NCBI GenBank assembly: GCA_028554645.1 | Contig: JAQOOI010000055.1 | Location: forward strand, 62,001 to 126,000 | Reading direction: 5' to 3' | DNA length: 64,000 nucleotides | Source: Omphalotus guepiniiformis | Lineage: Eukaryota; Basidiomycota; Agaricomycetes; Agaricales; Omphalotaceae | Part shown: in pieces, positions 44,401 through 53,646 of the stretch | Numbering within the stretch: the stretch's first letter is position 1 | How the letters are laid out: each line of letters begins with the position of its first letter | Program-made: the position numbers and the translations under genes | The notes under the pieces: generated by a model | What the model was told of the DNA's origin: nothing | Database searches by the model: none | The model's input: only the letters and a program-made list of their open reading frames with translations

Positions 44401-47208
44401 TCGGCACGACAGGAAGAAAACATTCAATTGATGCTGCTCCTGCTGCCAATCGTGGCGGGGACGAACCCACACAACAGGAAGGGGATGACGAACGGGAGCT
44501 TCCGATCGATGTGGATGAAATAACGAGGCAGCGCAAGCTGCGCTTAGAGCGTGAGCAAAGAGAGAAGGAGCAACAAGCTCAGCGCCGATACCAAGATACG
44601 TGTCACTCTGAGTCGAACACATTTGACTTGCGGTGTCTAGTTGGCGTGAGAAAGCTGGAAGGAGGAGCTGATGGTGCACCTGGCGAGGGGCTTGAGGAAG
44701 GGAGGTGGAGCAGGCTTTTAGATGCTCCGCCGAGCTCTAACTCTGCCGGACCGTCAGATAATGGTCAAATCAACGTTTCAGAATCGCAGTCGAAACTAGA
44801 ACTCTCCGAGGATGAAGATGTTAGAACAAATTCAGGTCAACTCGGCGATATTTCGAGGAAAGTTCAGTGGAAATGGGAGTTCATATTCGCGCTTCTGATT
44901 GGGCTGGTGGGAGTGTCAGGTGTGGTAGGAAGATATTTCTTCATTCCAAAGGTCAATATTGCCACCGCCAACACTACGGAGGTGGCAAGTTCTCTCAGTG
45001 CTGATAGTCCTTCGACAGCCAATGGGGATCAGAATTCAGTCAGCCCTATGGCTACTCCTTCATCTCCTAAGCCTGCATTCAACTCGGAATCGTTTGGCTC
45101 TCCTAACAACTCATCTCATCCCCCTCCTGATGTCATCAAGCGGCAGTGCAAAGGCTCCGTTCCTCCTCCACCGATGTCAAACGCTGCTGATGCTTCAGGA
45201 CCTGCTTTCACCGATAATGGAGATGTTATAGCATATTCCACGTGTCTAGATGATGGTGACGACAGCGATGGAGAAGGCGACGATGCGGAAGGCGGTGACA
45301 TTGATCCTGCCGATGCTGTCAGTCGTAGAAGGAGAACAAGGCGCAAGAGGGGAAAGAAGAAAAAGGGTGGAGCTGCATCCGCGGTGACTCTTGTGGCCGG
45401 GTCTGAAGTCGAGGGTGCTGGGACACCGAGCGGTATCCAAAATGTCGCTAGGCCGACGACGCCGAAGCCAACCACACCTGCACAATCTTTGCCTCTGTTC
45501 GATGCACCCCCGAGCGTACTTGTCATCCCACCTACTCCCTCGTTATTAATACCCACGCCTACAACCATGCAGGAGCAGCAACCATCTCCATCGAGTTTGG
45601 TTGTTTCTGAGACCGTTCTTGGTACGCTATTATTATCTGTGCTGTTTTCGTGTCTTAACCATTGATCCTAGGCTTTGGATCACGTGGTACAGTTGTCTTC
45701 CATGACTCTCTTCAAGGTCTCTCGGTTGCCGTGAAGCGACTGCTCCGAGATTTCGTCACGCTTGCTTCCCATGAAGTCAGCATCCTCCAAGAAAGCGACG
45801 ACCACCCGAACGTCATCCGGTATTACTATCAAGAGAGCCGCGCCAATGTTCTTTATATTGCTCTCGAGTTATGCCCAGGGAGTCTTGCAGACGTCATTGA
45901 GTCCTCGGGGGATCTCGGGGGTATCGGTGTCATTGGTGGTGAGGAGGCGAAAAGTCAAGAAGAATGGAGGGAAATTCGGCAAGCCATACTAGGAGATCCA
46001 AAGAAGGCTTTGAAGCAGATTACTAGTGGGCTCAGACATTTGCACGGTCTGAAACTCGTTCACCGGGATATCAAGCCGCAGAATATTTTAGTTGCTGCTG
46101 AACCAGGTCGTAATTTCTCCTCTTCGTCCACGTCGCTGAACAAGAGCAAAACACCTCGTGGTCCGAGCTACCGTATGCTAATCTCTGACTTCGGGCTATG
46201 CAAAAAGCTCGAAATGGATCAGACCAGTTTTTTGCCCACTGCCCAAGGCGGCATGGGCGCTGGGACGTTTGGATGGAGGGCTCATGAGATTTTGAAGGGA
46301 GAAGTGAAGCTAGATGATACGGTGAATGGAACGATTGACGATGTGTCTAACTCTTCAGGAGGTACGATTATGGGCAACTCATCGATCGGTTCGAACGGCT
46401 CGTCTGGTTCCGCGAGTAGAGGTCGATCGACTCGTCTGACGAAGTCCGTGGACGTATTTGCACTTGGATGTCTATTCCATTTCGTGCTTACCGTGGGTGG
46501 ACATCCCTTCGGGGATCGATTCGAGAGGGAGGCAAACATCTGGAAAGGAGCGAAAAACCTGACCGCTTTGGAAGACAGGCTAGGCGAAGAGGCTGTAGAG
46601 GCAACAGATCTCGTGGAAGCAATGCTACATCAAGATGCTTCACAGCGGTAAGTCATTTTCTTGATGACCCCGCCTCCGGAGTACTGACATAGGCGTGTGC
46701 GGAAACAGACCAGACACCGCTGGATGCCTACTTCATCCTTTCTTCTGGGATTCTGGTCGTCGCTTGAACTTCCTTCAAGAGGCATCAGATCGCTTCGAGA
46801 TCATGTGCCGTGACCCAAAAGTTCCTCATCTGCTCGAGCTCGAGAAGCACGCGTTTAGCATCGTCGGAAATGACTGGTATTCGAGGCTAGACAAGGTTTT
46901 TATTGACAACCTTGGCAAGTTCAGGAAGTACGATGGGAAGTCGGTGCAAGATCTTCTGAGAGCATTGAGGAACAAGGTTTGTTTATGTCTCCGTTTTGCT
47001 GAACCATTCTCATTCTGGCACGTAGAAACATCACTACCAAGACCTTCCCAATAATGTCAGGAATCATCTGGGGTCTATGCCAGAAGGCTACCTATCGTAC
47101 TTCACTCATCGATACCCTCAATTATTCCTTCATGTGCATCGGGTTATTGGTTACAGCGAGCTACGCTCCAAATCAATGTTCAGGACTTATTACGAGCTAG
47201 CTGAATGA
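41423..47208 (+). CDS. IRE1: IRE1 kinase/endoribonuclease gene inside the transposon, luminal part interrupted
   Basis: IRE1 is the ER-membrane sensor of the unfolded protein response; its RNase starts the unconventional splicing of the HAC1/XBP1 mRNA. Read here: signal peptide (I-F-L-L-S-L-V-L-V-C-I-A), luminal domain start (V-L-V-A-S-V-D-G-K-F-H-A-L-N-R-T-S-G, 41423-42220), luminal continuation (L-S-F-S-T-Y-G-P-N-N-Q-D, 43760-44042), a membrane segment (F-I-F-A-L-L-I-G-L-V-G-V, about 44880), a kinase with G-F-G-S-R-G-T-V, V-A-V-K-R, H-R-D-I-K-P-Q-N and S-D-F-G-L, and an RNase domain containing L-L-R-A-L-R-N-K and H-H-Y with the catalytic Arg-Asn-His. Stop TGA at 47206-47208. Introns are kept, so it was captured as genomic DNA. 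Between 42221 and 43759 an unrelated gene fragment replaces the short exon expected to carry V-F-I-G-R-T. I could not find a splice path that keeps one frame across it, so the luminal domain is probably broken; kinase and RNase look intact. Confidence 0.88.
42230..43759 (+). pseudogene. Fragment of a conserved basidiomycete gene inserted in IRE1
   Basis: A frame open from about 42207 to 43460 and continued over an intron (about 43458-43573) encodes a protein unrelated to IRE1. Family-like motifs are A-G-L-W-E-H-L-S-V-G-D-V-V-C-N-L-G-F-V-P-P, T-W-L-L-F-T-G-E-R-L-V-P-Y, and E-G-E-W-I-L-E-G-D-G-T-K-E-G-R. These recur in a conserved uncharacterised protein of basidiomycetes. The piece lacks a clear start of its own. 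It ends in a Pro-rich tail at about 43750, where the IRE1 frame resumes after a TTTCCCTTAG acceptor. It is in a different frame from both IRE1 exons around it. It was probably captured or recombined into the IRE1 intron region, with loss of a small IRE1 exon. Confidence 0.65.
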
Positions 47209-48045
47209 TGCCCTTCTTTCTTACCTCTGCCTACTTGCATTTTTTTCCCCATCGTCACTCTTTTAGTGAATATCTTGGCCGTGGCTGTTGTGCACTTGCT
47301 GTGCTGTTGCTGTGGCATCGACTTCCGTGTTTCTTCCGTTTCTCTCGTGCTACCTCATTCCACCGCTATCTTTGTTGGATTAGTTCCCTATCTGCTCTAC
47401 CTTATTATCTCTGCTACTGCATCTGTATTTTTTCCTTCGCGCATCTCTTCGCATCGTTGCAATCATCTCGCATCTATCTGTACTTTTGGTAGGACTCCTT
47501 TGAGTCAGATGTACTTCATATACTCAAGATATCGAGGCTGGAAAAGCAATATATATTATTTTTGCTAGACACCATTATGCTGAGCATCCGGAATGTATAT
47601 ACAACTTAGTCTCTTGTAGGTGTAGACGAATATCAATATTGTAAACATTGTAAGCAAAGGATAGGACTACAACACTTATACAGATTGCTTCATTTGGGTT
47701 CTCTGCGTCCGGCAAGAGTCCTTGGTTTGTAGGGAATAGTCCTCATTTTCATTGACTTTCATTATCGCAGAAAGAGCTCCAGTGGTGGCACACTAACTGC
47801 ATCATGAACATCACAAGTCCATTTACGAACAGAACGTACGCTATGGCTCAGTATAACGTGAATAATACCGCACCGCAACCCGAATCTTATTTGACTGGTG
47901 GCTACCTTTCTTTTGCAAGGCAACATGATGGCTTACTGGTTGATTTCTGCAGACTACTTGACTGCGAATGGACCTGATGTGAACCTCGCTTTGACTTTTT
48001 GGGTGCCTGCCCCCAAACGAGCACGAGACGTGGTTGGGAAAAACA
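47209..48045. other. Spacer downstream of IRE1 within the element
   Basis: Holds the 3' flank of IRE1. No believable gene is seen on either strand; frames of about 95-105 codons overlap each other without domain signals. The right part (about 47870-48040) leads directly into the ubiquitin fragment but does not read as ubiquitin. Confidence 0.35.
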
Positions 48046-48240
48046 CTATCCGCTCTCCATCTCGTCCTGCGCCTCCATGGAGGTATGCAAATCTTTGTCA
48101 AGACCCTGATGGGTAAGATGATTACCCTTAAGGTTGAGTCTTCCAACATGATTGACAATGTGAACGCAAAGATTCAGGACAAGGAGGGCATCCCTCCTGA
48201 TCAACAACGGCTCATTTTTGCTGGAAAGCAGCTTGAGGAT
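48046..48240 (+). pseudogene. Polyubiquitin fragment
   Basis: The end of one ubiquitin unit ([10 protein letters not shown], with His for the usual Arg) is followed in frame by M-Q-I-F-V-K-T-L at 48085 and then 52 residues of the next unit up to K-Q-L-E-D, where similarity stops. Substitutions relative to the near-invariant protein include T9M, T12M, E16K, D21N, T22M and K27N. Ubiquitin hardly ever varies, so this is a decayed capture of a polyubiquitin gene. A translated frame continues to 48270 without meaning. Confidence 0.9.
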
Positions 48241-48371
48241 GTTGTCTGCATCAGGCTAGTGTTGATGTAGTCTTATCTCACAATCAATATTTGTTACCAC
48301 ACATTTACACTCAATGAATATTATGTGTTGTACCATGATATATTATAAGATACTGAATTCACCTTGGTGAA

Positions 48372-48833
48372 TTATGAAGTGCTACTAGATGACTTCCTCT
48401 GTTTCCTCTTCTGTACATCACCATCTTCCATCCTACTCTGGAACTTTTCATCACTATTTGTTGTTGTCTCAATAATATACATTCTGTCATTGTGTTTCTC
48501 TTCCAGTGCTGCTGCCATGCTGGATGCTTTCTCTATCTTTACCCTTGTAACCACCATGCTAATGGATGTACTGGGAGGTGTTACCTTTCCAAAGAGAGAG
48601 GAGACCTTTGTCAGCATAGGTGCATCACATACAGTCGATAACCCTTGTAGATAGTAAGATGTCCCTGTTTGATCTACAAACACAGGAGGAAGAACAATTA
48701 GTGATCCAACCTCGTCTTCTAATGATAAACAGAAATTCACCCCATCACAATTCTCATATCTGTGATGAACAGAAAATCCAACCCCATATCTTCTACATCT
48801 ATGTATAATGAACAGAAATTTACCCATCACCAT
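48372..48833 (-). CDS. Hypothetical ORF, low support
   Basis: A 153-codon frame on the minus strand that starts within the minisatellite. Its latter part has a helical, possibly coiled-coil sequence (I-E-K-A-S-S-M-A-A-A-L-E-E-K-H-N-D-R) after L-P-P-V-F-V-D-Q-T-G, and could be the last exon of a transposon gene that was disrupted by the tandem repeats. I do not recognise the family. It may equally be chance. Confidence 0.3.
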   Translation of the reverse strand: MVMGKFLFIIHRCRRYGVGFSVHHRYENCDGVNFCLSLEDEVGSLIVLPPVFVDQTGTSYYLQGLSTVCDAPMLTKVSSLFGKVTPPSTSISMVVTRVKIEKASSMAAALEEKHNDRMYIIETTTNSDEKFQSRMEDGDVQKRKQRKSSSSTS

Positions 48834-49590
48834 GTATCTCTTACATCTTCTATGATGAACACAAAATCCAACCTCATCTTTTACAACATCTCTATGATGA
48901 ACAGAAATTCACCTCCATCACATTGTGATGAACAAAAAATCCAACTACAACATCTATATATGATGAACAGAAATTCACCCATCACCATGTACGTCTTACA
49001 CCTTCTATGATGAACAGAAACAGAAATTCACTCCATTGCATTTCTCATATCTGTGATGAACAGAAAATCCAACTACAACATCTCTATGATGAACAGGAAT
49101 TCAACCCATCACATTCTTATATCTGTGATGAACAGGAATTCAACCCATCACATTCTTATATCTGTGATGAACAGAAATTCACCCATCACATTTCTTATAT
49201 CTGTGATGAACAGAAATTTACCCATCACATTTCACATTTCTTATATCTGTGATGAACAGAAATTCACCCATCATCATGTATCTCTCACATCTTCTATGAT
49301 GAACAGGAATTCAACCCATCACATTCTCATATCTGTGATGAACAGAAATTCACCCATCATCATGTATCTCTTACATCTTCTATGATGAACAGAAATTCAA
49401 CCCATCACATTTCTCATATCTGTGATGAACAGAAATTCACCCATCATCATGTATCTCTTACATCTTCTATGATGAACAGAAACTCACCCAATCACATTTC
49501 TCATATCTGTGATGAACAGAAAATCCAACCTCTATGATGGACAGAAATTCACCCATCACATATCTGTGATGAACAGCACATTCAGATAGA
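48715..49590. repeat. Minisatellite, about 21 units of 32-50 bp
   Basis: The core GATGAACAGAAATTCACCC recurs about 21 times, alternately followed by CATCACATTTCTCATATCTGT or CATCATGTATCTCTTACATCT-type spacers, giving higher-order pairs of about 85 bp in the middle. Units are imperfect (AACACAAA, AACAAAAA and GGACAG variants) and no gene spans them. The array lies between the ubiquitin fragment and the oxygenase gene. Spacers are variants of one another rather than unique, so it is not a CRISPR array. Confidence 0.9.
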
Positions 49591-50002
49591 TCATGTACCT
49601 CTTCTATGATAAACAGACAAGTCAACACCCGATATCTTCTACAACATCTATGATTGATGAACAACACATCAACCATGTATCTTATACTACTAATAGAATA
49701 ATGTGGATAATAACTTGTATAAGTACCACTGAGAATTTTGATATCTTTCTACCTCAGTTCCAACTCATGTCTTCTGCCAATTACTTCACTCTACCATATC
49801 CTCAAATTGATCTTGACTATGGCAATCCTCTTCAATCTATCATTGATGAATTACTTCAAGAACACCTGGACATGCTCCATGGCACTCGTGCAGGATTACA
49901 GGCCTGGAGGCACAAATGACACAACAAATTGAACTCTGACAGCACCCTGGTGAGTATAGCTGTTGACTACTTGATTTAGTTCTCATCCACTTTTTGTTTC
50001 AG

Positions 50003-52639
50003 ATGCAGTCTTTGTATATGTGGATGTTTCGTGTCACTCACTGTGACTTAGAAACAACTACAGTGCCCAAGACTGATGTTCTTGATGTGTTTCTTAGTGT
50101 TCAAGTACTTATCAAGTATGGCCAAGAGGCACAAGCACTATCAGAGTTGGCAGCTTGGCAATACTATGTGTCTTTGAAAGTAAGTTGTTATTATTATTTA
50201 CTAAACTACACTTACACTACACTTACTCTGTATAAACAGTATGCCTCTGATCAAAGGAACTTGATCACTGAAATGAAGAACAACATCGATGATCTTCTTC
50301 AAAACAGTACAGACATTGCCTCTACTCCCATATTCCAAAATTCCTCCACTTCCTCTCCTAACAATAAAAACCAATATTTTGTAGCATGTCAAAGATGGCA
50401 AAAGATTTTGTCTTCTCATCTTCTTATTTCAGCAGATTCAAACTTGTCTCTCAATGACCACATAGAGACTGACATCTTTTCAAGGTCATTCATTCAGAAG
50501 CAGAAGGACATTGTGGATGTCTTGTTAGAAATGAAGAAAATTTCAGCAAGGGACTATTGTAATGATGAATTTCTTAAAGCAATTCATGTAAGATCTTCAA
50601 CCTTTTTTTTAAAGGCACTGCTGACTGCATATACTATCTCTAGGATTCTGGACTTGCAAAGTCCATTCTTGAGATCACACATCCTCACTACTATGTGAAA
50701 TATTATGCACCACACAACAGTGCACTGTTGCGTCTACATGCATTTGGCATTATTCTAGGTGAAGTTCTAGATTCATGGACACCTTCTTTAAGGGAAAAGG
50801 CTGTAGAAAGGCCCTCCATGAAAGAACTCTATATCACCAAGGTAGAAACTTTCTGATTTTTCAAAACTAAACTCCATTTAATGATGCTGTGAATAGAAGA
50901 CTGGTAGACCTATGTCTAAGGGGTCCCATCTTCTTGCTGCCATGAAACAATATCCACTATTGATCCCAAGAGTGTCAAACCCCCAGTCAATATACTTTCT
51001 CTGCTCTCTGGACAACTTTCAGAATGCATGGAGAACATGGCTTTCATGGTACCTTGACTTCTTAGGTTTTCAGGTATGTAGTGCTACACTACTCAATCAT
51101 ATAACATTACTGAAGCTTTCTAGGTTGAAGATGAGAATCCAGAGTCTCTCTACAGAGATTTTATGCGCCATGTTCAGTCACTCTCTGCCATAGACAAAAA
51201 CACTGGTCAAACATTTTTGCATTCTATGAACCTCTCCACCCACCTTCTGATGATCATTGAGAGAACCATGGCCCTTAGGACTTTGAAGAAAAACCTTGAG
51301 GAATCTAAACATGACTACCGTATCTTCAACTGTCCTCGTTGTGTCAACAAGCCTGGGAACCTCAAATGTGTGCAGAAAATTATCAAGCCTCGTGTTGAAA
51401 ATCAACAATGGCTTGCTAAAATCACTGGTGCAGGTGTCACTGAAGCACCTGAGCATGACAGGCTGAGGCCACATTTGGTATGTGTATTATTTTGATATAT
51501 TTTAATGCTTAGTAAAACATTGTTCAGCCTCAGGGCAAAGAGAAAAGTACTCCTTTGTACACCCCTCAAGAATTGCATCTAGAGTGCATTGAGGCCAATG
51601 CTACGATCCTCAATCAATGCGGGAAACAAATCATCTTAATCTATGAACAGGAGAATGGCCCTCTTGTAAGTATTGTTTTCAAATTGCTAATTTTATCTAA
51701 AGTCAAATATCATATTTAGATTGATTTTGTGTGGTTCAATGCATTTGATTCAACAACCTTTAATCAGCTTATTCAGAATCTGATTATGGCCTCTGGGGTA
51801 AAACCTGTTCGTCGAGGAGGAAAGTTTGATTTCTGGTCAAGTGGACAGATGGTACCATTTGGTGCCAGAGCTCCAAGTGGTGGACGTCGCGGAGACACTT
51901 ATGTGGCCTATGCTGGCATTGAGGGACAGACAACAGAAGGCATTGATATTCTGTTTCGTCATGCTGAGGTGAGTCTTGAATGTTACTACAATATCCAGAT
52001 AAACTAATATATAATAGACTTCGATGATCATTCTTGAAACAGCAAAAGTAGTTCACAAAACACTCTATGATGAGCTTAAGGCTGCTGGTGAAGCTTGTGA
52101 ACGAGTGGGCCTGGCAGGGGTAAATCTGTTTCAATGTTATAATTACATGGCTCCTCTTCATGTTGATGATGATATTGTGCGATGCTTGTGCACTCAGTTG
52201 CAAAAGCAAGCCAATGATCTCATGCATGAGTTTGGATTCTGCTCTCCAGAGTATGGTTACTTTATCCATACTAGGCCAAACACCCTATGGTAAGTTGACT
52301 CTTCTTTTTTTTCTATCTGTCAGTTTGCTTATATTATATCTTCAAAGGTCTTTCGATCCTAAAAGACTTCACGGGACTCTCTTGCCATCCAATTCATCCA
52401 CTCAGATGCTACACAAAAGTCTTTATCAAACCAGCCACACAAGAGGTAGCCAGAGGCCAGCAGATGCTCAAGCTCATAATGTGAATCAGAATGTACATGC
52501 ATCAATTCCAAACATTGGGACGGTTACGACTACTGGGACCCATGTTACCGTTCGCAAACGGGACCAGGCCCGTGCTGAAGCTCACGATAGGGTAAGACAG
52601 AATTACCCTCTCCGAAGAGCTATCTGGGATCGTACTTAG
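50003..52639 (+). CDS. Predicted Fe(II)/2-oxoglutarate oxygenase of the transposon (TET/JBP-like fold)
   Basis: A gene of about eight exons (introns near 50180-50240, 50588-50643, 50841-50897, 51074-51123, 51479-51528, 51666-51720, 51968-52018 and 52291-52347). The N-terminal two thirds have no known domain; a small C-P-R-C...C cluster (about 51335) could bind zinc. The C-terminal part reads N-Y-M-A-P-L-H-V-D-D-D (about 52140-52172), E-F-G-F-C-S-P-E-Y-G-Y-F, T-R-P-N-T-L-W and S-F-D-P-K-R-L-H-G-T-L-L-P. An H-x-D followed about 50 residues later by a distal His after an F-x-x-x-x-L-H-G strand is the iron-binding pattern of a double-stranded beta-helix oxygenase. TET/JBP-type enzymes, which oxidise thymine or 5-methylcytosine, are known passengers of DNA transposons in basidiomycetes; that assignment here is inference. 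The first exon is uncertain: upstream sequence 49755-49960 looks coding but holds a stop and a frame change. TAG at 52637-52639. Confidence 0.6.
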
Positions 52640-52705
52640 TAGACTGTAGAACTGTCGTAGTAGACTGCAGAACTATCAAAGTAATATATATGGTCATCTT
52701 CTATT

Positions 52706-52933
52706 ACACTATCACTGGCAGTTTGACCAAATCAGATTAGTTGCAGTTTAAAATCAATTGAATACAAAATAAGTATGTGGAGAAAAAGAAAAGGTGCGTG
52801 CGCGGAAAAAAAAAGTGCGCGGGGGATGCGAGAAAAAAGTGCGCGGGGGATGCGAAAAAAGAGCGCGGTGAGAAAAAGAGCGCGGGTCAACAAATGTATG
52901 CGGGAGTAATATTTTCCCATTTGGAACAGCATA
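52706..52933 (-). repeat. Right terminal inverted repeat
   Basis: Reverse complement of 35109-35338 with only a few differences, mainly in A/T run length. It ends ...GGAACAGCATA at 52933, abutting the target duplication. Confidence 0.93.
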
Positions 52934-52939
52934 CCTGTA
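52934..52939 (+). repeat. Target-site duplication, right (CCTGTA)
   Basis: CCTGTA followed by TTTACTATTTC, the continuation of the empty site seen at 30543. Confidence 0.93.
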
Positions 52940-53646
52940 TTTACTATTTCGCAATTATTTGTAGCATGTTTACTGTCTATCGCCGCTTTGGGCGAAATTA
53001 CTGGCATACGACGTTCCCCTTTGTTTCGTTCGGATGTTGGAATCCTGGTCTGTGCGGCGTGTGGCGCGGCGATCACAAGATGATCACGCACTTTGCCCCA
53101 GGTAAAAAAATTCGTTTTGGACGATAATTTGTTTCACGAAGTTCACGAAGACAGCCTGACCCTGCCTGACCTCATATGCCTCACGCTTCTCCCGCGCACA
53201 TCATAAGATTGTCGTCATCCTTTGCGTTGCGGTTGAATTTTGTATTGAGATTTGTACTGATGTCATATGTCGACTGGCCATCATGTAACCGTTGAAACGT
53301 TGAAACGTTGACGGTGGATGAATCATTCATCTGATAATAACTAATTCTTCTCGCCCAACAACTGATCAAAAGATATATGGGCGGCACCCTGATAGTTGTC
53401 AGCTACTGCGGTCCAACTGACGTGAAGCACCCTTTCAGTATGTGGCCAATCTCCTTCCTCGACTCCCAAACAGGTAGCACTACAGAGAACGTGCCACTCA
53501 AAAGCACCCATATACTGGAAACAGTTCATCAGTTCATTGTCGAGTGAGGAACAGGGTCATTGAATGCCTACATGCTCACAGAGACCCAGAAGGTATAAAA
53601 CGGTTTGCTGTATACATAGTGAGAGAAGAACATCGGTATCGGTACT
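52940..53646. other. Spacer between the element and the transporter
   Basis: The continuation of the duplicated unit. Parts match 30549-30660 and 30660-30860 of unit 1, but about 430 bp (53040-53470) are absent from unit 1. No gene is seen. It would hold the 3' end of the leftward transporter transcript. Confidence 0.45.

Larger units (their letters stand above)
35109..52933. mobile_element. 17.8-kb TIR transposon carrying host genes
   Basis: The element is bounded by terminal inverted repeats of about 229 bp that begin TATGCTGTTCC and end GGAACAGCATA, with a 6-bp target duplication. The empty allele is preserved in the paralogous unit 1 at 30543, so the limits are exact and the whole 17.8 kb must have inserted as one piece. 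Contents from left to right: acidic nuclear-type protein (minus), rve-like DDE integrase (minus), BTB-like protein (plus), an IRE1 gene with a foreign gene fragment inside, a polyubiquitin fragment, a minisatellite, and a predicted 2OG-Fe(II) oxygenase (plus). A 6-bp duplication suits a retroviral-type integrase. No DNA polymerase B, packaging ATPase, reverse transcriptase, tyrosine recombinase or KDZ/CACTA transposase is seen. The superfamily is not one I can name with confidence. Confidence 0.93.

Noticed and set aside
48715..49590. CRISPR-like array
   Set aside because: Spacers are variants of one another and the host is a eukaryote; it is a minisatellite.
35109..52933. Polinton/Maverick element (6-bp target duplication, integrase, about 18 kb)
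   Set aside because: No protein-primed DNA polymerase B, packaging ATPase, protease or capsid gene could be read; the size and duplication length alone are not enough.
35109..52933. Starship-type giant element
   Set aside because: Starships use a tyrosine recombinase and lack long terminal inverted repeats; here there are TIRs and a DDE integrase.
35109..52933. LTR retrotransposon or provirus
   Set aside because: The terminal repeats are inverted, not direct, and no reverse transcriptase or RNase H motifs were seen despite the rve-type integrase.
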